A program made the position numbers and the translations under genes. Below, piece by piece: positions 25,993 through 35,541 of a stretch of 64,000 nt of DNA. The notes under the pieces are model-generated. The model saw nothing but the letters and a program-made list of their open reading frames with translations, had not been told where the DNA came from and did no database searches. The DNA is taken from contig CAZYUA010000002.1 of assembly GCA_964650525.1 (NCBI GenBank), positions 149,225 to 213,224 of the forward strand, read 5' to 3'. Position 1 is the first letter of the stretch. Each line of letters opens with the position of its first letter. The stretch comes from UBA1413 sp964650525. Its GTDB lineage: Bacteria > Bacteroidota > Bacteroidia > Bacteroidales > Prolixibacteraceae.

Positions 25993-28674
25993 ATGAAAGT
26001 ACTTGTTGTTAGTTTGTTTAGCTTGTTGTTAAGTTATTCAAATGCCCAGAATACTATAATGGTTAACAACCTGAAATGTGAGTATTCATTGAATCCCATC
26101 GGACTGGACATTACAGATCCCCGTTTTAGTTGGTCTGTTGAATCAGAGCAAAGAGGGATTATTCAAACAACGTATCAAATTATCGTTTCCAGTTCAGAAA
26201 TAATGCTTTCAAGGAATAACGGAGATGTGTGGAACAGCGGTAAAGTCTTTAGTGATGCGTCTTACGGAATTGTGTATAGCGGACCAGAATTAATATCCAG
26301 ACAACGCTATTTTTGGAAGGTTGTTGTCACAACCAATAACGGTCAGACGGTAGAATCATCTGAACCGGCGTTCTTTGAAATGGGATTATTGAAAACCCAA
26401 GACTGGAAATCCGGATGGATTGCCTATGTCCCGGGTATGCCTGGTAAAGTACTTTATTTTAAAACTTCGGTTAATAACCAAAAACCTGTTAAGCGTGCCA
26501 GGGCTTATATTTCAGGCCTGGGATTTTATGAAATGCACATCAATAACAAAAAAGTTGGAAATCGCGTTTTGGAACCAGCTCAAAGCACGTATTCAAAAAG
26601 AGTTTATTATTCAACTTACGACGCAACAAACTACTTACAGGAAGGTCAAAATGTATTATTGGTTTCGGTTGCTCCGGGGTGGTATGGTATCCCATCTCTG
26701 AAAATTCAGTTGGAAATTGAATTTGAGGATGGAAGCCAGAACTTGGTTACATCAGACAATATGAGGCATGTTACCACCGGGCCAGTGGTATATTCCTCAA
26801 TATTCGACGGAGAAAAATATGACGCCAGACTGGAAACTCATGAATTATATCAGCCAAATGTCCCCAATGGGTTGATGAACCAGTATTGGGCATGGGCTCA
26901 TAATACTGCCGATCCGGGAGACAATATGGTTTCACAGCTCGTTGAACCCATACAAATTGTCGATACAATCGTTCCGTCCTCCATCTCCGAACCTCAACCC
27001 GGAATTTATGTAATAGATGCAGGTAGAAACCTTGCCGGGTGGGCAGCGATAAAAGTAAAGGGTAAATCCGGTGATACTATTATCCTTAAGTTTGCTGAAT
27101 CACTGTATGAAAATGGATTGATAAACCAGGAAAATCTCAGAAATGCCAAAGCGGAGGACATTTACATATTAAAGGGTGAGGGAATCGAGACCTGGAACCC
27201 GGCATTTACCTATCATGGATTCCGGTATGTTCAAGTGGAGGGATTTCCTTATCCTCCCAAAGAAGGAGATATTACAATCCATGTCGTCCGCACAGCAGTT
27301 GAACCCGCCGGAAAGTTCAAATGCAGCAATCAGCTTTTAAACGATATACATCAGATGATTGTCAATACAGAGGCAAGTAATCTGCACAGTGTACCCACAG
27401 ACTGCCCGCAGCGGGATGAAAGGATGGGATGGCTCAACGATCTGACGGTAAGAATCGAACAGGCCATTTATAATTATGACATGTCGAGGTTCTATCCCAA
27501 GTTTATTGATGATGTGGCAGATACCCAGGATCCCGACGGATCAATCACCTGTGTGGCACCTTTTCGTTTCGGAATGCGGCCGGCAGATCCTGTTTCTGCA
27601 AGTTATCTCCTTCTGGCTTGGAAATGCTATGAGTTTTACGGAGATGTTCGTGTTGTCCGTGATCACTTTACCGGAATGAAAGCTTGGGTGGATTTCCTAT
27701 ATTCCCGTACAGAAAACGGAATTGTCAATTACAGCTATTACGGAGATTGGTGCCCACCCAGGGATTTTCTGATGGATCCCAATGGTTCAGGCGTATCACG
27801 GGATACTCCCGGCAAAATGATTTCTACCGGTTATCTCTTTTACTGTGCCAGGATTCTTTCGGAAATGGCTTCGGTTATCGGAATAGAAGCTGATGCAGCA
27901 TTGTACAAAAAAATGGCTGCTGAGATTGCCGCTGCTTTTAACCGCGAATACTGGGATAACCAGTCAGGGGGTTATGCATCAAATAATCAGGCATCGAATG
28001 CGTTTGCCTTATATTTGGGCTTGGTTGCCGGGGAAAATATTCCCCGTGTTGCCTCCAACTTAGCTGAAAATGTCAAAATGCACAACTACCATCTGACCAC
28101 AGGGAACCTGTGCACAAAGTATTTATTGGAAACACTGACTGAGCATGGTTATGCTGAAACAGCCTATAAAATTGCAAATCAAACCACCTATCCCGGATGG
28201 GGATTTATGCTTTCGAAAGGGGCGACCACACTTTGGGAACGCTGGGAATATGCTACAGGTGATGCTATGAATTCACATAACCACCCTATGATGGGGTCTG
28301 TGGATTCCTGGTTTTATAAGTATGTGCTTGGCATACGGCCAGATATAAATCATCCTGCATTCCAAAAGTTCGTCATTCGTCCGGTAATATTTAATGATTT
28401 GAATTTTGCGGAAGGGGAACTGAATACCGTAAAAGGGCTTATCAAAACTTCGTGGAGAAAACAAGGCAAACAACTATTACTGGGGATTACTATTCCTGCT
28501 AATACACTTGCCAAATTGTATATCCCAGCTAAAAAGCTGACTGATATCACAGAGAACGGAAAAAATATCACTAAATTGAAAGAGATAAAACCCTTAGGAA
28601 CAGAGGATGGTAGTCTTGTTGTGGAAGTAGGATCCGGAACCTACCATTTTTTAATTAGAAATTATATACAGTGA
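25993..28674 (+). CDS. GH78 alpha-L-rhamnosidase A
   Basis: 893 residues with a signal peptide ending at SYSNAQ. Two beta-sandwich domains (about 20-420, with RISGLGFYEMHINNKKVG type CBM67/rhamnosidase-N pattern and FTYHGFRYVQVEGF) precede an alpha/alpha-barrel. The catalytic signature TDCPQRDERMGWLND (about 470-484) has Glu as general acid at the place known from the Streptomyces enzyme, and the base is in TTLWERWE (near 746). It should release terminal alpha-L-rhamnose from glycans in the periplasm or at the surface. It is the first gene of the second PUL and overlaps or abuts the next one. The second GH78 at the far end (44,696) is a diverged relative. Linkage specificity cannot be read from sequence. 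Confidence 0.94.
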   Translation: MKVLVVSLFSLLLSYSNAQNTIMVNNLKCEYSLNPIGLDITDPRFSWSVESEQRGIIQTTYQIIVSSSEIMLSRNNGDVWNSGKVFSDASYGIVYSGPELISRQRYFWKVVVTTNNGQTVESSEPAFFEMGLLKTQDWKSGWIAYVPGMPGKVLYFKTSVNNQKPVKRARAYISGLGFYEMHINNKKVGNRVLEPAQSTYSKRVYYSTYDATNYLQEGQNVLLVSVAPGWYGIPSLKIQLEIEFEDGSQNLVTSDNMRHVTTGPVVYSSIFDGEKYDARLETHELYQPNVPNGLMNQYWAWAHNTADPGDNMVSQLVEPIQIVDTIVPSSISEPQPGIYVIDAGRNLAGWAAIKVKGKSGDTIILKFAESLYENGLINQENLRNAKAEDIYILKGEGIETWNPAFTYHGFRYVQVEGFPYPPKEGDITIHVVRTAVEPAGKFKCSNQLLNDIHQMIVNTEASNLHSVPTDCPQRDERMGWLNDLTVRIEQAIYNYDMSRFYPKFIDDVADTQDPDGSITCVAPFRFGMRPADPVSASYLLLAWKCYEFYGDVRVVRDHFTGMKAWVDFLYSRTENGIVNYSYYGDWCPPRDFLMDPNGSGVSRDTPGKMISTGYLFYCARILSEMASVIGIEADAALYKKMAAEIAAAFNREYWDNQSGGYASNNQASNAFALYLGLVAGENIPRVASNLAENVKMHNYHLTTGNLCTKYLLETLTEHGYAETAYKIANQTTYPGWGFMLSKGATTLWERWEYATGDAMNSHNHPMMGSVDSWFYKYVLGIRPDINHPAFQKFVIRPVIFNDLNFAEGELNTVKGLIKTSWRKQGKQLLLGITIPANTLAKLYIPAKKLTDITENGKNITKLKEIKPLGTEDGSLVVEVGSGTYHFLIRNYIQ

Positions 28675-28679
28675 GACAA

Positions 28680-30557
28680 ATGATTGCAATAATTACATGG
28701 CTTGTGATGGTATGCAGCTTGTTATCAGGATGCTCGCAGGCACATCCTCTTATACCTGATACGCCAAACAAAGGAAATCCGACTGCGCAAGATAGTCTTG
28801 ATAACAAAGAGGTTGAAAAAATTGAACCTTCTGCAAACTCAAAATACAATGGATTAAACGTAGTCGGAGTCGACCATTTCGGACGTAGTTTTAGTACTAT
28901 TTCTGCCTTTAAAAAGGATCGTCAGGTTGGGATGTTTTTTTGGCTTTGGATAGGACAGCCTTATGCATCAGATATTTACGATGCAACTAAGATTGCAGCA
29001 TTGCCGAATGGAGTAAAAATCCTGACAGATTTCAATCACTATAATGCAGCCATAAGCCCGAATGGACAGGCACATTACTGGGGTGAACCGCTTTGGGGAT
29101 ATTACAATTCGGAAGATGAATGGGTCATCCGCAAACAAATGCAAATGCTGACAACCGCAGGAGTTGATTTCATTTATTTTGATACATCCAATGCTGTTAT
29201 CTACTCTCATGTATTTTTAAAAATATGTGCGGTTATTGATGAAATGCAACGGAATGGCTGGAGTCCTCCAAAAATTGTGTTCTACACACATTCCCACTCA
29301 TTTCAAACGGTCAGGGATTTATACCGGGAACTCTATCAACCGCAGCGTTTCCCCAACACATGGTACAGGGTGAACGGAAAACCTTTGATTATTGCTTACA
29401 CCAATCCTGAAGACGACCTAAGGGAGGCTGCATCAAGAAATGATACAGGATATAAACCCGGAGACCTTGCTTCAGAAATTATCAGTTTCTTTTATTTTTT
29501 AAAACCGCAATGGCCTTTCGACCCGATCTATCCGGATGGTTTCCCCTGGATAGAATGGACGTTCCCGCAACCTTTTCATACCCAGTCAAAAGCAATGAAT
29601 GTGACGGTTGCAAGCCATCCGATGGTGCCCATGTCCTTTTCACTGACCCGGCCTAATTGGGTAAACTGGGGCCGTGGTTGGGATCCCACCACCAGAAAAA
29701 ATATTGAAGCAGACGTTGACCGGGGAACTTTCTTCCAGACACAATGGAATCGCGCCATAAACGCGGATCCTCCATTGATATCAGTGGGCGGATGGAACGA
29801 ATGGATTGCCTATAAACAACCCTGGGATGGAGAATACATGTTGTGTGATGCTGCCAATAAAGAGTACTCCCGTGACATTGAACCTATGGCAGGTGGATAC
29901 CAGGATGCCTTTTATCTTCAACTGATCAGTAACATACGCCGCTACAAGGGGATAACCGGAACACAGGAACCGGAAAAGCCTGTAACTATTGACATAAATG
30001 GTTCAGACTCCCAGTGGGACAGTGTTAAATATGTTATCCGGAATATGGATGGAAAGCAAATGGCACGCAATGCAAATGGTGGTGCTCTTACTGTACATTA
30101 TGACCAACCCGCACCAGCCAATAAAATCGCAGAAATGAGAGCTGCTCACGATGGAAATTACATCTATTTTTACTTAAAGGGGAAAGATGGTTTCAGCAAC
30201 TTTTCGGGAGGTGATAACTGGTTGAATATTTTCATCGGAAGTGGAAATCCGGAATTGAAATCCTGGGAAAGTTATGATTTTGTCATCGGAAGGAAAATTG
30301 AAAATGGAATAGCTTCTGTAGACAAATTCGATAATGGCTTTAACGCTAAAAATTGCGGAAATGCCAGAATTGTCCTGAATAACAATAAAATTCTACTGGC
30401 GGTGCCGCGCACTGCTCTAGGCCTCGCCAACACAGAACAGTTTTATTTCAAGGTTGCAATGGGAGTTACTAATGCATCTGATATTATGGATTACTACAAA
30501 TCAGGAAGTGTATTACCAATGGGCAGACTAAGCTATATGTATATCCTGGGAAAATAA
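28680..30557 (+). CDS. GH71/99-like lipoprotein A with C-terminal CBM9-like domain
   Basis: About 625 residues from ATG 28680. A GTG at 28671 overlapping the GH78 stop is the alternative start. A lipoprotein signal ends at LLSGCSQ. Residues about 60-430 look like a TIM-barrel of the GH71/GH99-like superfamily: GMFFWLWIGQ, HYWGEPLWGYY, DFIYFDTSNAV, KIVFYTHSH, GGWNEWIAYKQ, EYSRDIEPMAGGYQDAFYLQL. The same motifs are in the paralogue at 42,660, so Glu in WGEPL, Asp in FDTSN and Glu in WNEW are candidate active-site residues. The last 180 residues (DINGSDSQWDSVKY, AHDGNYIYFYLKGKD) fit a CBM9-like carbohydrate-binding domain. From memory similar proteins are only annotated generically. The reaction is unknown, and its partner GH78 suggests a rhamnose-linked glycan. 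Confidence 0.75.
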   Translation: MIAIITWLVMVCSLLSGCSQAHPLIPDTPNKGNPTAQDSLDNKEVEKIEPSANSKYNGLNVVGVDHFGRSFSTISAFKKDRQVGMFFWLWIGQPYASDIYDATKIAALPNGVKILTDFNHYNAAISPNGQAHYWGEPLWGYYNSEDEWVIRKQMQMLTTAGVDFIYFDTSNAVIYSHVFLKICAVIDEMQRNGWSPPKIVFYTHSHSFQTVRDLYRELYQPQRFPNTWYRVNGKPLIIAYTNPEDDLREAASRNDTGYKPGDLASEIISFFYFLKPQWPFDPIYPDGFPWIEWTFPQPFHTQSKAMNVTVASHPMVPMSFSLTRPNWVNWGRGWDPTTRKNIEADVDRGTFFQTQWNRAINADPPLISVGGWNEWIAYKQPWDGEYMLCDAANKEYSRDIEPMAGGYQDAFYLQLISNIRRYKGITGTQEPEKPVTIDINGSDSQWDSVKYVIRNMDGKQMARNANGGALTVHYDQPAPANKIAEMRAAHDGNYIYFYLKGKDGFSNFSGGDNWLNIFIGSGNPELKSWESYDFVIGRKIENGIASVDKFDNGFNAKNCGNARIVLNNNKILLAVPRTALGLANTEQFYFKVAMGVTNASDIMDYYKSGSVLPMGRLSYMYILGK

Positions 30558-30636
30558 GATACTGTTATATTTTCTAACCATTTTTAACAAACAATCCAAT
30601 GAAATTGAAAAGAACCAACCTTTAGAAAGTAAAATT

Positions 30637-33600
30637 ATGAAGACAAAATTGTTATTGGTAGTTATTCTGTGTGTATTGCAAAGTTTTGCAATATATGCCA
30701 GTCAGAGTAATCAATTTTCTGTTACAGGGAAGGTCGTTGACAGGAGCAACGTTCCATTGCCTGGTGTAACGATTGTGTTAAAGGGAACGACACAGGGTAC
30801 AACGACAGATTCAAAAGGAGAGTTCATGATTGCACTTTCCAAAACTGACGCAGTACTTGTATTCTCGTTTATTGGATTTGAAACCCAGGAGATTACTGTT
30901 GGCGGACGACAAACCATCAATGTGACTTTGAGGGAGTTGGTCACTGAATTGGGAGAAATGGTGATTGTCGGCTATGGGGAGCAAAGAAAGGAGAGCGTTG
31001 TTGCAGCTTTGTCAACCATTGAAGCAACCGGTTTGAGGCAAACTCCTGCATCTAATCTCGGAATTGCCCTGGCAGGACGTTTGCCTGGTCTGACCGTACT
31101 CCAACGTTCCGGTGTACCGGGGGGTGAGGCTATGGAGTTTTATATCCGCGGCCGCAGCACTGTCAATGGTCAGGAACCTCTCGTTGTGGTGGATGGGGTT
31201 GAACGTGATTTTAAGGCGCTCGACCCTCGGGAAATTGAAACTATTACCATCCTTAAGGATGCTTCCGCAACTGCTGTTTATGGGGTACGGGGTGCCAACG
31301 GAGTGATTATGATCTCTACCCGCCGGGGGAAAGCCGGGAAAACAGTCATTGATATTACAGGGGAAAATTCCTGGCAATCACCTACACGGCTTCCGGATAT
31401 GGTCTCCGCTTATGATTACGCCTTGCTGCGCAATCAGGTGGAAACACAAAACGGGAGGAATCCCATTTACAGCGACTATGCTTTGGAAAGGTATCGCCTT
31501 GGAGATAATCCCGAACTTTATCCCGTCAGGGACTTTGTCCACGAATTCATGAGAGATGCTTTCCCGATGCAAAGGGTTAATATCAATATCAGCGGAGGAA
31601 GTGAAAGAATGCGCTACTTCACTACTGTGGGCTATTTGTACCAGGAAGGTATTTTCAAAACTGAAAAATTTTCCGAATACGACTACGATCCGCAATCAAA
31701 AGCTAACCGCGTGAATTTCCGCTCTAACTTTGATATAGACCTGACTCAATCAATGAAGATGTTTCTCAATGTAAGCGGGTATATGCAGAGAAAAAACGAC
31801 CCCGTTATCGTGCCTAACAATGCTGCCTATTTGGGCGATGTCGCAGGTTATTCTATCGTAATTGGCTCATTGATTCAGACTCCCAGCAATTATCATAACG
31901 ACAAAACTCCGGATGGAGAAGTACTCAGTTCAATGCAGAAGGGAGGGAATGTGAACAATGTCCCTTATGGCATGCTCAATCGTACCGGATTTCGAAATAC
32001 ACAGACAAATCAGGTAACTACGACTTTAGGACTGGAACAGAAACTGGATTTTATTACAAAAGGATTATTTGCTAAGGTAGTGGCTTCTTATGACGCTTTC
32101 TCCAGTAATCAACAGGTAAGACAAAGAAGTTTCCAGCTGTATGAGGCAGTGTCGAATCCTTCAGCCCCTGATTCCGTCCTTTATCAGCCAATCGGAACAA
32201 ATACAAACAGTTCATTGACGGATAATCAGTATCAGAGTTTTAACAATCTGTTCAACGTGGATGCGTCAATAAATTACAATCGCTCTTTTGGGTTACACGA
32301 TGTGACAGGAATGATTTTGTTTAACCGGTATCAGCGGGTTATCAATATTGATCTCCCTTACAATTACATTGGTTTTGTCGGACGTGCAACGTATGGTTAC
32401 GCTAACCGTTATTTAGGCGAAATTAACTTTGGTTATAACGGGTCAGAACAGTTCGCTCCAGGTCATAAAATGGGTTTTTTCCCATCTTTATCTCTCGGGT
32501 GGGTCCTCTCTGAAGAACCATTTGTCAGAGAAGCTTTACCATGGCTTTCTTTTGCAAAACTCCGGGCTTCTTTCGGTCAGGTGGGAAATGACAATATGAA
32601 TGGTTCACGGTTTGCATTTCTTACCCTTTGGAGTGGAAGTTATGAGTCTCAGATTGGAAACACACAACTGGAATGGGAAAAGGCCAATAAATTCAACGTT
32701 GGCTTAGAAGCCCGGTTTTTTACCGATTTCAGATTAGATGCTGATGTTTTCTACGAAAAACGAAATAACATCCTGATCCCGGCTACAGGTTTGGTCCCAA
32801 CCGGTGTTTTCGGAACGGGGGGTGTATTCGTATCGGGAATTCTTCCCAAGGTCAATGCAGGTGAGATTGAAAATAAAGGTTTTGAACTTTCTCTGGGCTA
32901 TGAAAAGGTGTTTAATCAGGATTCCAGACTTGACATTAAACTTAACACAGCTTATAACCGAAATAAGGTGCTTTATCTGAGCGAAGTACTGCTGCCTGAA
33001 GACTATGCTGTACGACTGAGAAGTACAGGGTTTCAGCTTGGTCAACCCTTCGGATATGAAACCGCAGGTTTTTTTAATACCGAACAGGATCTTTTTGACT
33101 GGTACAACCAGTCTGAATTAGGTGCATCGCCCAAGCTGGGGGACTTCAAATACAAAGACAAAAACGGAGACGGTATTATCAACGATAAAGACATGGTTCC
33201 GATTGGAAAACCGGAAGTACCACAATGGACATTTGGAGGAGCCTTCAGCTTTCAGCATAAAAGCTTTGATTTCAGTATGATGTGGCAGGGAGTCGGCAAT
33301 CGTAGCTATTTATTGACAGGACAAAAAATATGGGAAACCTACAATTTTAACGAATGGCATAAAGAAGCCTGGAGCAAGGAACGCTACGACCAAGGGTTAA
33401 AAATTAGTTATCCCCGGTTGGAACCGGGAAGTAATGCAAGCAAATTACGGGCTGATTTCTGGTATGTCGACGGGAGTTATTTACGACTGAAAAATGTGGA
33501 GTTTGGCTACACCCTTCCCGAAACCATCTCGAAAAAAATTGCTGCATCTTCGGTACGGTTTTATGTTAATGGATTAAATCTACTGACATTCGACAACTAT

Positions 33601-33690
33601 CCGGTGAAATACCAGGATCCGGAACAAAACAATGAATTATTGTATCCGGTCTTCAAAGCCTATAACATCGGGCTGAATGTTACATTCTAA
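30637..33690 (+). CDS. SusC/RagA-type TonB-dependent transporter (second PUL)
   Basis: 1017 residues with a signal peptide ending near IYASQ. It contains a carboxypeptidase-D-like regulatory domain (VTGKVVDRSNVPLPGVTIVL), plug (IRGRSTVNGQEPLVVVDGV and ILKDASATAVYGVRGANGVI) and beta-barrel ending in FKAYNIGLNVTF. It imports oligosaccharides of the second PUL's glycan across the outer membrane. It is clearly different from the alginate SusC in plug and barrel sequence. Its stop overlaps an in-frame ATG of the SusD gene (TAATG at 33688-33692), though the SusD signal peptide suggests the real start 27 bases later. Confidence 0.96.
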   Translation: MKTKLLLVVILCVLQSFAIYASQSNQFSVTGKVVDRSNVPLPGVTIVLKGTTQGTTTDSKGEFMIALSKTDAVLVFSFIGFETQEITVGGRQTINVTLRELVTELGEMVIVGYGEQRKESVVAALSTIEATGLRQTPASNLGIALAGRLPGLTVLQRSGVPGGEAMEFYIRGRSTVNGQEPLVVVDGVERDFKALDPREIETITILKDASATAVYGVRGANGVIMISTRRGKAGKTVIDITGENSWQSPTRLPDMVSAYDYALLRNQVETQNGRNPIYSDYALERYRLGDNPELYPVRDFVHEFMRDAFPMQRVNINISGGSERMRYFTTVGYLYQEGIFKTEKFSEYDYDPQSKANRVNFRSNFDIDLTQSMKMFLNVSGYMQRKNDPVIVPNNAAYLGDVAGYSIVIGSLIQTPSNYHNDKTPDGEVLSSMQKGGNVNNVPYGMLNRTGFRNTQTNQVTTTLGLEQKLDFITKGLFAKVVASYDAFSSNQQVRQRSFQLYEAVSNPSAPDSVLYQPIGTNTNSSLTDNQYQSFNNLFNVDASINYNRSFGLHDVTGMILFNRYQRVINIDLPYNYIGFVGRATYGYANRYLGEINFGYNGSEQFAPGHKMGFFPSLSLGWVLSEEPFVREALPWLSFAKLRASFGQVGNDNMNGSRFAFLTLWSGSYESQIGNTQLEWEKANKFNVGLEARFFTDFRLDADVFYEKRNNILIPATGLVPTGVFGTGGVFVSGILPKVNAGEIENKGFELSLGYEKVFNQDSRLDIKLNTAYNRNKVLYLSEVLLPEDYAVRLRSTGFQLGQPFGYETAGFFNTEQDLFDWYNQSELGASPKLGDFKYKDKNGDGIINDKDMVPIGKPEVPQWTFGGAFSFQHKSFDFSMMWQGVGNRSYLLTGQKIWETYNFNEWHKEAWSKERYDQGLKISYPRLEPGSNASKLRADFWYVDGSYLRLKNVEFGYTLPETISKKIAASSVRFYVNGLNLLTFDNYPVKYQDPEQNNELLYPVFKAYNIGLNVTF

Positions 33691-33716
33691 TGTATATTTC
33701 AAATAAATCAAAAATC

Positions 33717-35501
33717 ATGAAAAAGTCATTGTTGTCCATCAGCATAGTGTTGGTACTTATCTTCCAATACGGATGTGAAGGTGTTTTGGAAAAAACACCC
33801 GACAGTCAGATCACTATCGATAAAATACTGACCAATTATAACCAGAGCAAGGGTCTTATCGATGTTGCCTATAATGCAATTTATCTTAGCAGGGACCAGA
33901 TCTCCTTTGTTATGAGTCCGATTGAGTGTTTAACTGATAATGCATTTTGGGCCGCCACCTACAATGCTTACGAATGGCATAACGGTGCATTGTCGCTTAC
34001 CAATCCGGTAATTAATTGGCCTTGGTCTTCTCCAAGTGAGCAATTATGGCCGGATTTCTGGCGGGGTATCCGGCTGGCCAATAATGCTATCAAGTATTTA
34101 CCTCAATCCAAGGTTATTACGGAACAGGAAAGGACCACCTGGGTCGCAGAAGCACGCGTGCTTCGTTGCTGGTATTATATGAACCTTCTGGAGTTTTACG
34201 GCCCGGTGCCATGGGTTGAAGAGCCATTTGAAGCTACGCATGCCGGATGGAATGAATTGACCAGACCCACATACAACGAAATTGCTACCAAGATATCTGA
34301 TGAATTGATTGAGGTTATCAATTCGGGTATTCTGCCTAACCGGCAAACTGCAAACGAGTCCAGACATGTCGATAATGGGATTGCCTACGCAATCCGGGCC
34401 CGGGTTCTGCTCTACAATGCCAGTCCGCTCAATAATCCCGAAAATGCCAAGGAAAAATGGCAGCGTGCAGCAGATGCTGCCCAGGATGTTATCAACATGT
34501 CCGAATACAGCCTTGTTCCCATGTCAGATTACAAAAGATTGTTCATCGGTACATTTGCATCAATGATTCCGGAAATAATCTGGAGGTCCTGGAGTGATAA
34601 TTCACACATAAACAACACAAATGGTGTGGATGTCGGAACGTATCCACACGCTTCAATCCCTCATATGTGGAATTGTGGGGAATCTCCTACCCAGGAACTC
34701 GTTGATTGTTTTGAAATGACCAATGGCGCACTGCCAGTTACCTATGATGATGCAAGCAGAACAAAAATCACCGTGACACCTGGAGCTGCCGCAGTGGGTT
34801 ACAGCGAAGGAACTGGAGGGGATCCCTACAGCAACCGCGATGCACGTTTTTATGTTAATATATTGTATAATATGGCCAACTACGGAGTGCCGTATAATTG
34901 TACCGAACCTTTCATTGTCGAAGCTTTTGTTGGCGGAAGAAATGGAATTAACGATGTGATTTCACAAGAAACCCAGCGTAGTTGTACGGGTTACTATAGC
35001 CGGAAAGACAAGCAGGTAAAATTTTGGGGTCCCGGAGGAAGTGGCCAGGGAAATGAGGCTACCCACTGGGTATTTTTCCGTTTGGCTGAATTCTACCTTA
35101 ACAGGGCAGAAGCCCTGTGTGAACTGGGTGACCTGGATGGAGCAATGACCATGGTGAATGTGGTCAGGGAACGGGCTTTACAGCCTAAAATCCAGGATGT
35201 TCCCGGATTCCAGAAGAATCACGACTTTCTTATCAACCGGATACGTAACGAACGCCGGGTGGAATTCTGCCTCGAAGGCCACTACAGGTTCAACGATCAG
35301 CGCCGGTGGAAAATTCTCAACGAAACCAACCGCTTTATCACCGGCATGAGGATAACAAAAGACGGCGATGGCAAATTCAAATATCAGCGCAAAAAGATCC
35401 GCGATTACAATTCCTATACCGACAAATACCTGGTAATGCCGATCCCCCTTGAAGATGCGAAAAAAATGACGGGAATGAACCAACCTGAAGCATGGCAGTA
35501 A
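33717..35501 (+). CDS. SusD/RagB-family glycan-binding lipoprotein (second PUL)
   Basis: 594 residues from ATG 33717, chosen because it directly precedes a good lipoprotein signal (IFQYGCEG). The upstream ATG at 33690 would add nine polar residues. The SusD pattern is seen in VLEKTPDSQITIDKIL, WVAEARVLRCWYYMNLLEFYGPVPWV, FFRLAEFYLNRAEALCELGD and NRIRNERRVEFCLEGHYRFNDQRRW. It is longer than the alginate SusD and of the RagB subtype. It caps the SusC barrel and binds the glycan at the surface. Confidence 0.95.
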   Translation: MKKSLLSISIVLVLIFQYGCEGVLEKTPDSQITIDKILTNYNQSKGLIDVAYNAIYLSRDQISFVMSPIECLTDNAFWAATYNAYEWHNGALSLTNPVINWPWSSPSEQLWPDFWRGIRLANNAIKYLPQSKVITEQERTTWVAEARVLRCWYYMNLLEFYGPVPWVEEPFEATHAGWNELTRPTYNEIATKISDELIEVINSGILPNRQTANESRHVDNGIAYAIRARVLLYNASPLNNPENAKEKWQRAADAAQDVINMSEYSLVPMSDYKRLFIGTFASMIPEIIWRSWSDNSHINNTNGVDVGTYPHASIPHMWNCGESPTQELVDCFEMTNGALPVTYDDASRTKITVTPGAAAVGYSEGTGGDPYSNRDARFYVNILYNMANYGVPYNCTEPFIVEAFVGGRNGINDVISQETQRSCTGYYSRKDKQVKFWGPGGSGQGNEATHWVFFRLAEFYLNRAEALCELGDLDGAMTMVNVVRERALQPKIQDVPGFQKNHDFLINRIRNERRVEFCLEGHYRFNDQRRWKILNETNRFITGMRITKDGDGKFKYQRKKIRDYNSYTDKYLVMPIPLEDAKKMTGMNQPEAWQ

Positions 35502-35541
35502 AATAGACAACACCTATAAACAACTCTTTATATTGTTAAAG